A stretch of 64,000 nucleotides of DNA from positions 3,162,001 through 3,226,000 of the forward strand of contig JACCLO010000009.1 in the NCBI GenBank assembly GCA_029448655.1, written 5' to 3'. Numbering within the stretch: the first letter of the stretch is position 1; every line of letters starts with the position of its first letter. This DNA comes from Wolfiporia cocos. Its lineage: Eukaryota; Basidiomycota; Agaricomycetes; Polyporales; Phaeolaceae. Positions 1-11,178 of this stretch are shown one piece after another. A program made the translations under genes and the position numbers. The notes below the pieces were generated by a model that saw only the letters and a list, made by a program, of their open reading frames with translations, did no database searches and was not told the DNA's origin.

Positions 1-1551
1 CCCCACATACTTTAACCGAACATCTTGCCCTTTGGCATTCTCGTAGGATTTGAAAGAGGGGAGAAGATGTTCTATCGATCCTGGGTCGAGCTTCTCGAGG
101 TTTTTGTAGAAGTTGCATAATTTCGGTATGCAGACCTTGAGAGCATTGAGGACTCGCGCAAAATATAGGAAGTGCTGAGGGGGGAGAGGCGAATCCTTGA
201 GTAACAGTGGAAGTGTGAGCTCTTGAACGAGCATGTCGTCAACCAAAACCACCGCAGATACTTGCAAAGTGGGACCTGTAATGGCAAGGGTAAAACTTGG
301 GCAACAGCAGTGATTCATAAACTCCTTGCTCTGTTACACATACTGGAGTGAGTGAACATGAACCAACGCAGAAGAACAGAGGTTGAATACGGACAAGATT
401 GAGATAGTACCTAGCGTACCCAAAGGCAGCCTGTGTATGCGGCTCAGTGGTGACTCTATCCGCTTCAGCCTTGTACTCCAAGAACACCGGAGCGGCGTCT
501 TGATCGATCTTGAGGCATGTCACCGAAACCAGACCATCGTTACTCGACCGGTCCGGTAATGTCATTGGTACGATATTGGTGCCCAAGAAATTAGAGAGTT
601 GACGATTCATCTCATGCTTCCGCAAGCCCTCATTTGGATGAAACATGGACGACGCCTCCACAAGCTGTTGAGTCTTAACCAGCACGTCCGGGTCAAGGCG
701 ATCGTCGGGGCACGCTAGAAGGTCCAGGAAATTGGCAAATACGGGATGATAGATTGAAACGAGGTGACCAATGACGCCAAAAGGACGACCAGCCTTCAAC
801 CAAGGTTGAGTTTCTTGCGCCAACTTCTGGACATAGCTTGTTTTCCCTGCTTCGGAGGGAGCAGGTAGCTTCTTCAAGCCTGCGAGGAGCCTTTTGCGCC
901 CATCCAATATGGCTTGAAGGCGATTCTCGACTCCTGGTCAGGCGACAGTCAGTTTCAATCCAAAAACTGCAATGCTATCATAACGAGGCAAAACGAGAGG
1001 CTCACCCATACTTCCGCCGCTTCCGCCCCTCCGAACCTTCGTCGTCTGCAGGCCGTTTTTGTACTAGAACGTCGTCATGATTGCGACAAGATGTGATAAA
1101 TAAAACTCACGTTCGGGCAATTCGACAATGACGTGCACCAACTCCTTGCCAGTGTTAAGCTGCAATACAGAGCTGATGACTTGACTAGGAGGTAACTTTG
1201 TGGCTATAGCATCAAGGCGGCGATTGGCCTTCCTGTCGTCTCAGGCCTTCTGTGGATCTGCATCATTGCCCTGCTCATCTACGATGGGTAGTTCGTCCTT
1301 GGGCTAAGCGGGTGTGAGGGTCATCAAGATGCGGCATGAGGTCGCCACATACCTTCCACAGGTTCAACGATTCTCTCTCTACCTGTGAGAACCCTAGCTT
1401 GTCACCAATGGCATCTCTCAGTTGGTCCATGCGAGTGCGCACAGGAACATCGATTCCTGTTGGGTTCGCTGCCAACAGAGGATTATCCTTTTCCAATGAA
1501 GTGGCATTACGGTATTTTGCACAAATGGGTCTAGTTCTGATTGATCCGTAG
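1..1551 (-). pseudogene. Crinkler-kinase paralogue, broken, truncated by window edge
   Basis: This is a tandem relative of the intact gene at 1735-3792. It keeps the ubiquitin-like Crinkler N-terminal block (GIDVPVRTRMDQLRDAIGDK then LNLWK, 1353 to about 1496), the basic GRKRRK stretch, and the central domain (NRLQAILDGRKRLL onward, 420-930). Two lesions are visible. The first exon has no in-frame ATG before an upstream stop. The second exon has a TGA at 1241-1243 where the intact copy has TGG (QKA-stop-DDRK against RTAWDDRK). The reading after the last visible intron (LQVSAVVLVDDMLVQEL) leads into the kinase part and runs off position 1. Intron positions and borders match the intact copy, including GTCCGT in place of GTTCGT at one donor. 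I read it as a decayed duplicate. An alternative first exon further upstream is possible but would not remove the TGA. Confidence 0.75.
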
Positions 1552-1734
1552 GGTCCTTATTTTGGTGCAACGGAGATCGCGCGGAAAGGATTTATTGTTC
1601 TCTGGTGAGAAGATTGTTCACATTTTCATTATCGCTGATTACATAAATGTACAATTTGAACGTCATACAGGACCCCGCCATGGCGATACATGAATACATA
1701 GTTAACAAGTGAACAAGAAAACAATTTAACGACC

Positions 1735-3792
1735 TTAGAACTTCCGCTGTATCTTTGACAACATGTGCAAGTCATGCTCCTTCATTATGATGCCACCACA
1801 CACAACTTCGCCATGCCAACCCAACCCCTTGTTGAGTTGTAAAGGGTATCGTGCCTCTCCGTCCTCTCCACACCAGTCAAAATCAATCAGCATCGCGCCG
1901 TCCTTCCCGTCCTCGCGCTTTACCACCATGATGTTGGGTTGGCGCAGGTCGCCGAAGACCAGATTGTTATCATGCAGGAGTTTCACAGCTCGTTCAATGT
2001 CAGCCAGGACGTCCGGGGAGAGGCTCTTGCTGTTTGCCTGGAAGACTGTGTCACCAGTCACAAACTCCATAACGACGACGTACGTGCCGCCTCCCAGCGA
2101 CGCGAAGTAGTGGAGTGCAGGAGCGAGGCCTTCTTTCGCGAGCAACCGGTGTCCGCGTTCTCCATATTGGTGGACGAACTTTACTACTACCTTTTCCTTT
2201 TTGCCACCCTCGGTCTCGGCCACGAATAACGCGCGCCTCGAGCTTTCTTCCTTGGGTCTGACCCGGCCCAGATACTCCATCCGAACATCCTGTCCCTCGG
2301 CATTCGTGTAGGATGTGAAGGAGGGGAGAAGATGCCTTGCCGATTGGGGAAGAGGCTTTTCGAGGCCCTCGTAGAAGCTGTGTAGTTGCTGCGTGCAGAC
2401 CTTTAGTGCATCGAGGACCCGCGCCACACGAAGGAAGTGCTGGGGAGGAAGGGCGGCGTCTTTCAGGCAGAGTGGGTGCATGAGATCTTGAACAAGCATC
2501 TCGTCAACGATAACCACTCCAGACACTTGCAATGAGGGGCCTGTGATGGCGAGGGTAAAACTTGGACAACAGCAGTATTCAAGGAGATCTTCCGCCTGGT
2601 GTCACAGACCGCAGTCAGTAAACATAAACTGAAGCTGAACACAATGATGATAAACGAACTTCGACAATGTAATATCTGGCATATCCGAAGGCAGCCTGCA
2701 TACATGGCTCAGCCTTGACTGAATCCGGCTCACTCTTGTACTCTAAGAACAGCGGACCCGCATTTACATGGATCTTCTGACAGTGAACACGAATCATGCC
2801 ATCGTTACTTGAGCTGTCAGACAGCCGCATCGATACTATGTCATGTGTCAAGAACTTAGCGAGCAGGTCGTTGATCTTTTTCTGTCGCGTGCCCTCATCT
2901 GGGTGGAACTTGGACGACTCCTCCAGAAGCTTGCGAGCTGTGTCCAGAGCATCCGAGTCGGGGATGCTGTCAGTGTTCGCTACGAGCTCCAAGAACATGG
3001 CGAAGACAGAGTGGTAGATCGAAACGGGAGGGCCAACGGCACCATAAGGTCGGCCAGCCTTTAGCCAAGACTGGTCCTGAGACATGTAATGTTTGAAATT
3101 ATCGGTTTTTGCAGCTGTTGAAGGCGCAGGCAAATTTCTCAAGGCATCGAGCACCTTCTGACGCCCGGCTAACACCGATTGAAGGCGATTCTCGACTCCT
3201 GGTCAGGCGACAGTCAGTTTCAATCCAAAAACTGCAATGCTATCAAAACGAGAGGCTCACCCATACTCTCAAGCTTCCGCCGCTTCCGCCCCTCCGAACC
3301 TTCGTCGTCTGCAGGCCGTTTTTGTACTAGAATATCGTCATGATTGCGACAAGATGTGATAAATAAAACTCACGTTCGGGCAATTCGACAATGACGTGCA
3401 CCAACTCCTTGCCACTGTTAAGCTGCAATGCAGAACTAACAGCTTGATGCGGGTGCAACTCTGTTGCAACGGCATTAAGGCGGTAATCGGCCGCCCTCTT
3501 CCTGTCATCCCAGGCAGTCCGTGCCTTGTTGCCTGGCTCATCTACGATGGGTAGTTCCTCATTGGGCTAAGCGGGTGTGAGGGTCATCAAGATGCGGCAT
3601 GAGGTGGCCACATACCTTCCACAGGTTCAACGATAGTGAGTCCACCTCAAAGTGTTGAGAATGCAGGTCGTCGCCAATGGCCTTTCGCAATTGGTCCATG
3701 CGAGTACCCACAGGAACATCGACTCCGCTTGGGTTCGCTGCGCCATTGTTTAGAAGATACCAGACTGTGACCGTTGAGGTTGAGAATGACAT
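1735..3792 (-). CDS. Crinkler-type protein with C-terminal protein-kinase-like domain
   Basis: Five exons (3616-3792, 3374-3566, 3261-3326, 2660-3198, 1735-2595) join with GT..AG introns to 611 codons plus stop, an exact multiple of three. Residues ~1-59 (GVDVPVGTRMDQLRKAIGDD, LNLWK) match the ubiquitin-like Crinkler N-domain. Next come PNEELPIVDEPGNK and a basic RKRRKLES run that could serve as a nuclear signal. The C-terminal ~290 residues are kinase-like: VVVKF holds the candidate ATP-site lysine, FGDLRQPNIM replaces the usual HRD loop, and LIDFD replaces DFG. The metal-binding and catalytic aspartates are therefore present in atypical contexts. In oomycetes Crinklers are host-directed effectors. 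In fungi a role in nuclear entry or inter-strain conflict is inference only. No signal peptide is visible. The ATG at 3790-3792 follows a TATA-rich stretch. Confidence 0.8.
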
Positions 3793-3842
3793 GAGTTGGA
3801 ATCAGTTGGTCGTGGTGGTTGGAAGTTGAACGTGAACGGCAT

Positions 3843-3872
3843 GTATATATCCTTGTAACTATGTATATATCA
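3843..3872 (-). promoter_or_regulatory. TATA-like elements upstream of the Crinkler-kinase gene
   Basis: Two copies of ATATATACAT (minus strand) lie about 50-80 bases upstream of the ATG at 3792. The position suits a fungal core promoter. It is inferred from composition and place only. Confidence 0.4.
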
Positions 3873-3879
3873 TATAATA

Positions 3880-4574
3880 AAGGGACGACCGTTGCGTGGG
3901 AACTGCCATGTGCTTTTCCACGTGCGCCACGTGCTGTCCGTCGTCCCATAGGGCTCGCGCCACCGACCCGGGGAGTTGGCCAGTGTATTCCCACGCCCGG
4001 CGCCTGCAAAGCGCGCGTTCAAATCCCTTCGGCGAAAAACGTTTTGCGCGTCCTCCCTGCGCTGTGCCACGGGGATTTTGTAGCTGTTGTAACGTAGATG
4101 GCCTGTACTGTATATACACGCGATTAATTAAGAGAATTCAGGGAGTTTTTTGAGGCACCACACAATGTTACAAGCGAAGCGACGACGACACCGAGCATCA
4201 GCGAGGTGGAGGAAGTGGCTGAGCGGGCAGAGAACAAAGGACAGGTGCAACAGGGTGATCACACACCCTGGAGGTTGGGTGGACTCATAATGTCTCCATC
4301 CAGTGTTTTTTCCCTTATTCTATTAGTTATCTCACTTAAGTGACAATTGATATTCGTGGCGAAGCCATGGGTAATTAAACTCGTCCTTGTAATCCTTGTA
4401 ACATGTTGGTTGTCACACCCATGTGATAATCCGTGACTCCCCGCAGCAATGGTGTCACACTCTGTCTTGCTCGCTCGGCTGCTCAGAGGATGTAGCTATG
4501 ACCAATGCACATACTACTGATACATGCTATCATCACTTCCCTTTGATTTAAGTCTTGAACGTGAGGGGCGATGA
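3880..4574. other. Intergenic stretch, no gene seen
   Basis: Upstream flank of the Crinkler-kinase gene up to the hAT-like insertion. Short open frames on both strands around 3860-4150 show no motif and mutually overlap, so I do not call them. The right end (4575-4582, GCTGCTGC) is the left copy of the hAT target duplication. Confidence 0.6.
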
Positions 4575-4627
4575 GCTGCTGCTAGTGATGTGCAAAGCAC
4601 GGCTCAAAGCCGTGAGCCGGGCCTGGC

Positions 4628-5194
4628 TGTCACAAACTTTCCTTAGAGGATACGTAACATCCCTCGCTGTAGGTATTATAGGCGCCGCTAGGTGCGCGCG
4701 CGCTTCCATGATCCTCAGCCACCTCCGCGTCTATCCAGGACTCCGTCTAGATCATATGACTGTAGGTTAGCGCTGTAGGGTAGCGCGCGCCTTAGGTACT
4801 CACGTTAGGGTCACACAAGTACATACGTCACGGTAGTTACATTGTCATGTGCTCTCTTAGTTACGGCGCACAGGCCCATACTTTAGGGCGGCCATTACTG
4901 GCCAACTCCCCATGTATAAGTACGACAAGATGAGGACTTACATCCTCATCTTTAGGATTCTCGACAACTGAGCCTTTGGCTCCTTTCTCATTCTGCGCTG
5001 TGTGCGTCTCTGCCCCGGGGGCCCTCACGTTCTTGCTTGACTGTGTGTTAGTCGATTACGCCGTCGTACACAAGGGATGCTCCAAGCTCCCACGTTGCCT
5101 CTGCGTCGGCCTCTGGCCGATTGGTACACCGCCTTGTAGGCGCGTTAGGGACTCCCCTGTAGCCAGGGTCCCACAGCCTTGTGAGTCTGTGTCA
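4628..5194 (+). repeat. 5' LTR of the non-autonomous element
   Basis: Begins TGTCACAAAC and ends GTGTCA. It contains a TATA box (TATAAG, 4915-4920). The 13-mer at 4947-4959 (CATCTTTAGGATT), 32 bases downstream, fits the start of the transcript and is complementary to the site just after the LTR. Confidence 0.9.
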
Positions 5195-5195
5195 T

Positions 5196-5208
5196 AATCC
5201 TAAAGATG
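5196..5208 (+). promoter_or_regulatory. Self-priming primer-binding site
   Basis: AATCCTAAAGATG, one base after the 5' LTR, is the exact reverse complement of CATCTTTAGGATT at 4947-4959. That LTR site lies ~32 bases past the TATA box, at the expected RNA 5' end. In Tf1/sushi retrotransposons the RNA's own 5' end primes minus-strand synthesis by this pairing. No tRNA-type TGG site is present. Confidence 0.8.
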
Positions 5209-5963
5209 TTTTACCTCCCCTCCGGCGCTCGCGCTGGGGCCGAGGGTTTTTCACTCGCAGGTCGCCAAGGCAACGCGGCGGGGCAGCCTCTTGGGAGAAG
5301 ACCCAGAGGTCCGTAGTTTTACGAGCCCCCACTAAGCGTTACACCTGGCAAAGCGGCCGCGAGGAGTAAAAAGCAAGTCCGCCCCCCATGAACAGCAGGG
5401 TAGCGGGGTCAACAGGTATAAGCCGCGTTCAGGGCCCGCCGCCGTCACCCCTGCAAAGGGAATGTACGTGCGTGTGGAGGCACAGTGCATCCTTGCCATC
5501 ACCCCTGGGCGGCAGGAGTCAGCTCACCAATCCTTGACCTGTGGGTATGCGAAGGGAACCCGCGAGGGTCTCCCAACCCCACACCGACGGTCAACATTAT
5601 GAATACGGAAACACGACTAGGTACTTAATCGACGAGGGCCCAACATAGTCGGAGGTCGGCGCGTCATGCGTAGCCAAGTCGGCACATGCTAGGAAAGGAA
5701 TGACACAGCATTACCTTCCCAGTAGCCTCTGCGCTCACCGCTAGCGACGACTCACGCTCTCACGTCAGGCATGTAAGGAAACAGGGAACGGTGAACAACG
5801 TCCCAATGTCTCCTGAATGGCCACCCTCCTTCGTACTCCCACTGGCGGACAGGACCGCCGATGACTGGAACTTCCACCTGGGGGCGCAGGTGCCAGACAT
5901 CAAAACTCAACCTAAGGGATGTTGCGTCGTAGGTTATAGGTACAACGTCGGGACGACGTTTTT

Positions 5964-5978
5964 CGAGAGGGGGGGTAA
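5964..5978 (+). other. Polypurine tract
   Basis: GAGAGGGGGGGTAA abuts the 3' LTR start at 5979. The same purine-rich word followed by TAA precedes the 3' LTRs of LARD-5 and Gyp-4, which suggests a shared plus-strand priming signal. Confidence 0.8.
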
Positions 5979-6545
5979 TGTCACAAACTTTCCTTAGAGG
6001 ATACGTAACATCCCTCGCTGTAGGTATTATAGGCGCCGCTAGGTGCGCGCGCGCTTCCATGATCCTCAGCCACCTCCGCGTCTATCCAGGACTCCGTCTA
6101 GATCATATGACTGTAGGTTAGCGCTGTAGGGTAGCGCGCGCCTTAGGTACTCACGTTAGGGTCACACAAGTACATACGTCACGGTAGTTACATTGTCATG
6201 TGCTCTCTTAGTTACGGCGCACAGGCCCATACTTTAGGGCGGCCATTACTGGCCAACTCCCCATGTATAAGTACGACAAGATGAGGACTTACATCCTCAT
6301 CTTTAGGATTCTCGACAACTGAGCCTTTGGCTCCTTTCTCATTCTGCGCTGTGTGCGTCTCTGCCCCGGGGGCCCTCACGTTCTTGCTTGACTGTGTGTT
6401 AGTCGATTACGCCGTCGTACACAAGGGATGCTCCAAGCTCCCACGTTGCCTCTGCGTCGGCCTCTGGCCGATTGGTACACCGCCTTGTAGGCGCGTTAGG
6501 GACTCCCCTGTAGCCAGGGTCCCACAGCCTTGTGAGTCTGTGTCA
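5979..6545 (+). repeat. 3' LTR of the non-autonomous element
   Basis: Appears identical to 4628-5194 at an offset of 1351 bases. It is followed at once by the right copy of the CTGGC duplication. Confidence 0.9.
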
Positions 6546-8476
6546 CTGGCCGAGCCGACTTAAGCCGGGCCAAGCCGAGCCTGGGGGGGCGGCTTAAGAC
6601 GGCTCCGGGCCCGGCTTGGATCGTGAGCCGGCCGTAGCCGAGCCCTGAGCCCCAGTGAAGAAGTACCCTATCAGAAGCTATCGAAACATATCGGATAGGT
6701 TTAGATCGGAATTCTGACTTTTCAATAGCTTTTGATATGTCAGTAGGCGCCCAAACACATAGCAGATGCTACCATAAGATACTAGAACCTATCATTCAGT
6801 ATATAGAGCATATACCCAAAGATATCACATATGAAGTGGCCTTTGCATCATCAACAAATCAGACTGTATCAATATATATCAGAAGCTACTAGAACATATC
6901 GGTGCAGGCTTTGCATTGCACCAGAAAATACTCAGATTCACCCCTCACCAGCCTCACCCGCTGTTCGCGTGTACCCAAAACCCGACAGAGAATACCCAGC
7001 TTCTGGCGAAATAGCGCGTGCGGCGCCGCTGATATCAGTGAGTGAGGTAGTGCCTTGTGCAATTGGTGGTACTGTTGAAAGGTGGTGGCCGGGGTACATC
7101 GAGCGGCGGACGATCTGCAGGAGGTCGAGACTGATGGTGCCAGTTGTTGCCAGGTAACCGTGCCCAATGGCGGGAGTCGGTATGTGCTGAAATACTTTCA
7201 CTGATTAACCACTGAACGTTAGCATGTAAGACGAGATGTACGCACCTCCATCTCAATTGCTTTCACTTCCTGTGGTTGAGGTTTAGGTGAGTTGGTTAGT
7301 TTCCGTAGCATATACTGGAGTACTTACGTAGCGTAGCAAACGTCTGTACTCGCATACTTAAGTAATTCAATTGCTTTCACTCCCTGAGGCTGAATCAGAG
7401 CAGACTTTTGTACTCACGCACTTCAGCGGCATGCTCGTACCGCTTACAATATGCCTAGCACTGTTGATGCAGCCATAGTTTGTGTGTGAGGGGTAGATAA
7501 GGTACTTAGGCAAGAAGGTGGGATATACACACCTCTGCCATTTGTACCTACAGCACGGAAGTTGGTGGAGGTAAGTGTTGTATGTGCATGTGCTTGTCCG
7601 AAGCTTTTCAATTTCGTGATGAAGCGACTGGTCTCCTCTATGATCACCCTACCAGAGCCATGGAAGACTTTGAGTGATGGTGAAGGTATGAGGTAGAGAT
7701 GAGGAGAATTGACAGACGACGTGACAAGCTCGAGACAGGATAATAGACTCAGTCACTAACAATGACGAACTCAACTTGGCGTCAGCTCAAAACAAACTCA
7801 GACGCGACTTTTATTGACGAGGATATATCAATGAGTATGTATGGGTATTGGGAAAGTCTTGGCATCAGTAATCGTACCACCCAGACTCTTGGCAAGTAGC
7901 TTTTGATATATTCCAGTACATATGGATATCTCAATGATATATTGTGGTACACTCTAGTATATATCAATATCTCGTGGATATGTGGTACTTTCACTGGGCC
8001 TGAGCCGGCGGCTTTAGGCGCGCAGCTGTGGTGTTGTTAGAATTAGCGAAAATGGGCCCTTTGGTTTAAAATTTTGCATCAATTCACCTTATATGATCTC
8101 AACGACCATTACAATGACTTGTGATCTGCTAACACGGTGCGGAACGTTGTGACTACTGTTGCGATCGGGGTTGTGATCGAGATCTGGATTTTCGGTCAAC
8201 ATCATAAGCAGCTGTAAAAACACTTGTAGATCAGAATAACAACAAATAGTAGACATATAAGCATTCTGAATATGTTGTGCTGCCATTTGAGCTGCACAAG
8301 CCAATAATTTCGAGGTCCCACATGATTACCCATAAGCCCCGGCCTGAGCCTGAGCCGGGCCCAAGCCTGCCTGAGCCATTAAGGAGGGCCCGGCTTGACA
8401 TTCCGCTGAGCCCAAGCCCTTCAAAGCCAGGCCCAAGCCCCGGGCTTTGAGCCGAGCCGTGCTTTGCACATCACTA

Positions 8477-8858
8477 GCTGCTGCATCTGCATGCCACAGA
8501 CACAGCTACTTGCAATATTCAATACCATTGATTTCCATGGCTGATTTGAAGCCTTCGTCAGATGTTTGCAGGATTTTGCATCAGGTCTAGGGAGGAACTT
8601 CTGCTTCCAGTCTTTGGCAGGAACCGAGAAGTATCAGCTAGATATTGGGTCCAAATCGATCAGAGATGATCCAGAGCACTTAATTTTACTCAACTCTACT
8701 GCAATGGATATTTCTACATGCAGAGAAAGTCATTTTATGTTACATACCAATGCATAACTCCCAATTAGGCTATGCATTATCCAGTATGACGTTTTAGGCA
8801 TAACTCCCTGCTCTCCACAGTGGTTCCTGGCTCCGGCTATGCATTATGACTATGTATG
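8477..8858. other. Unassigned spacer between hAT element and LTR
   Basis: Right flank of the hAT insertion, starting with its 8-bp duplication. Around 8750-8850 the word TATGCATTA recurs in short direct and inverted copies. No gene or element is recognised. Confidence 0.5.
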
Positions 8859-9513
8859 TGTTACGGTTATTTTGATTTTTCGAATGCTGGCAGGACTCAC
8901 CATTCGGTGAATACGATACAGGGACTTGTTGTGCAACCAACCCCCTGGCTATTTGTGACTCTACTGGGCTAACCCCAGTTGTACTAGCAGATAGGGCGTG
9001 TTTCGACTCTGACAGATCCAACTCTGTCCTCGTTTCATGTTAATCATTTATTAGCTGACAAGATGGTGTTCAACCGCCATCATCATTCCTATCTATCGCT
9101 TCAGATATATCACTACATATTAATCAAACGTCTGGTACTATAGCGTAGATAGTAGCGGTGACATCTGGGACGGACTTGACCCCTAAAACCTAGCATAGTA
9201 TAAAAGCTCCTGTACTTATCGTCGAGGCCCTCTAGCTTGACCTTGTTGTACAAACAAGAAGTCTTATACTCGTTCTCAAACGTAGGAAACTACGCTCAGT
9301 ATTTCTCACTCGAGCAACCAAACGACTAAGTCCTCGAAGTGCACAATTGACTTCTCGGACTTAGGCGAGTCTTATATTCTATTCGACTCGCACTTGAACA
9401 GGACTTGAAGGCATCTAATAAGTATTTGCCTTGCACACGGCAACAAGCCTACGTGCAGAAGAACGATCTATATTCGTGATTCGAATAAAGGAACGGGTAT
9501 TCGACCTGTAACA
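8859..9513 (+). repeat. LTR of the Gyp-2 family, plus orientation
   Basis: Runs TGTTACGG...GTAACA and resembles the minus-oriented Gyp-2 3' LTR (12835-13542) over much of its length, for example the shared CGGTTATTTTGATTTTTCGA region. Flanks are GTATG on the left and CGGAC on the right, so there is no target duplication. The right side is Gyp-4-family sequence and the left is unrelated. It is probably a recombined or deletion-edged LTR rather than a clean solo LTR. Confidence 0.75.
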
Positions 9514-9837
9514 CGGACTGGCATACAGACTTAGCTCGTATAATAGCAGAATGCGTAGCGCTACAAGTTACCTTCGCATTCAGTGTAACACCACCTGACA
9601 AGGTGGCAGAGCCCTCGACTACTTCAGTAGAAGAGGATATACTAGCGATTGTATAGCAGGAATGCTATCATCTTTTAACTCTGAGATAGAGTGCTAGTGT
9701 GATCTATAACGAAAGTCGCAGCTTTCAACCAAATACCCTTCTTATCTTAAGAATCTGAGACAATGAGTATCCGGAAACTAACATTCGTCATAAACAGATT
9801 CACAAATGTCTTCCATTTCTTCCACCACCCCGCCGCC

Positions 9838-10379
9838 TGTTACGATTCTACCAGGTACACTGGAACATTCCGTTTGTCACCTCACCGTGTATGAGGACTT
9901 AGCGTTCAACCGCTGTACCCAGCGCTCTATTTCTAGGGGGCCTCCGCTCAACCGTAGGCCCTATTTCATGTATAACAACCCTATGCCCACTCTCCGTGTC
10001 CGCATCTCGGTCTAGCTGATATTCTGTGTCCAACCACAGTAGTTCCATGTTTCATCCCTTGTTGCGCTCAACCGCAACACTTCTCCTTTATCACTTATAT
10101 CGTTAGCCCAACGGACTTAATAGTAGTAGTACCAAAGACACTATGACCCCAATTAACGGATCGCAGTATATAACATGATGTAAATATTGGTCGAGTTCCT
10201 CAGCTCGACCTTGTTGAATTCAAGGATCTTATACTCGTTCTCAAAGGCTTGAGCAATTAAGCCTGCAGCTTGTATATTGACGCTCTGACTCAGAGGAGTC
10301 CGACGAGTAGTGCGCTACTCGATACGCTGAGTAACTCGACTTAGTTATTTTGCGTTGAACGGATATTTGATCCGTAACA
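9838..10379 (+). repeat. Solo LTR of the Gyp-1 type
   Basis: TGTTACGATT...CCGTAACA, 542 bp, with a perfect 5-bp duplication CCGCC on both sides (9833-9837, 10380-10384). It is the same family as the Gyp-1 3' LTR at 58065-58597 in opposite orientation, sharing for example GAGGACTTAGCGTTCAACCG. It sits eleven codons into the gag relic. Confidence 0.9.
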
Positions 10380-10495
10380 CCGCCCGCTCCCCGTCGCATG
10401 CGCCTCCGCTCTGCTCTGAAGGCCCCGTGACCCCGGAAGCAGGGCCCTCAAGGGTATAACCCTCTGTTCCCCTAGGGGCCCTAAGCGAGGGAGAG

Positions 10496-11104
10496 TGTCA
10501 CGGTAACCACCGTGCCACCCGCCCCAGCGGGGAACCTCTATATCCGCCCTATCCCTAACTCCAATAGCCCCCCACCCTCCTATGGCGGAGAACAAGAAGG
10601 CGCTCCTGTTGAGGAGCCCTGCCGTATTGCACAGACTAGCAGGTAAAGAAATAAAAGACAAGTGGATGTAATGAATAGAGGCCCCCACGCCCAAGTAGGA
10701 CGCAGCAGGCTTTGTCGACTAGGACCCTGCACGCAAGAGACAAGCAGGCAGAGGGTATTGAAAGGTTGCCAGGGGACGCGCCCCCAACGACGAGAAGATA
10801 AGTTCTGAGGAGTACCTCAGAACGCTACCTAGTATATATACATGTAAACGCAGACTTCTGTAGCTACAAGACCTGCCCTAATGGCGTGGTCTGTGCACAC
10901 TGTGACTACGCTGCACATGACTATGTAACGCGGGTAACTCCAGTGACGTACCACATGACCTAAGTAAGAGATAAGATAGGAGAAGCTTATCTATTTCCCA
11001 TGCACGTGCAGTCCCGGGCGGCTAGGTATAACGTAGCGAATATCTGGAGAATAAAGGTGAATAATCAATCAGGGAACCCCTTTATTCCGGGATTTCTTGT
11101 GACA
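10496..11104 (+). repeat. Solo LTR, separate family
   Basis: TGTCACGG...CTTGTGACA, 609 bp, with a perfect GAGAG duplication (10491-10495, 11105-11109). It carries a TATATATACATG stretch near 10830. Orientation is uncertain. No internal region of this family is recognised in the window. Confidence 0.8.
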
Positions 11105-11178
11105 GAGAGGAGGAAGAAGAAAGAGAGGAACAACTGTGGGAATCACCCGCCAACCCCATGGACACCCGTCCAGGAACA

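Larger units (their letters stand above)
4628..6545 (+). mobile_element. Young non-autonomous LTR retrotransposon
   Basis: Two direct LTRs (4628-5194 and 5979-6545, 567 bp each) appear identical by eye and enclose only 784 bp. The element is flanked by a perfect 5-bp duplication CTGGC (4623-4627 and 6546-6550). Ends are TGTCAC...TGTCA. A polypurine tract lies directly before the 3' LTR, and a self-priming site lies directly after the 5' LTR. The interior has no gag or pol, so movement needs enzymes in trans. Matching LTRs and an intact duplication mean a recent insertion. A related solo LTR lies at 29930-30497 inside the KDZ transposase gene. Confidence 0.92.
4583..8476. mobile_element. Non-autonomous hAT-like DNA transposon
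   Basis: The ends are inverted repeats starting TAGTGATGTGCAAAGCACGG, identical over about 23 bases at both ends. They are flanked by a perfect 8-bp duplication GCTGCTGC (4575-4582 and 8477-8484). This terminal sequence with an 8-bp duplication is characteristic of hAT elements. Subterminal parts are GC-rich, with repeated GAGCCGGGCC-like words (4600-4627, 6546-6660, 8335-8460). The interior (6670-8330) is AT-richer and has no transposase-like open frame, so it would depend on an enzyme made elsewhere. After removing the nested LTR element (4628-6545 plus one duplication) the hAT itself is about 2.0 kb. Confidence 0.85.

Noticed and set aside
1763..2229. Plus-strand frames opposite the Crinkler-kinase gene
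   Set aside because: They are shadows of the minus-strand exon, which carries kinase motifs and consistent splice sites.
3960..4045. tRNA-like boxes (AGTTGGCCAGTG and GTTCAAATC)
   Set aside because: The stems needed for the acceptor and T arms do not pair, so no tRNA can be supported.
5195..5215. Conventional tRNA primer site after the LTR
   Set aside because: There is no TGG start or tRNA 3' complement. The site instead matches the LTR itself.
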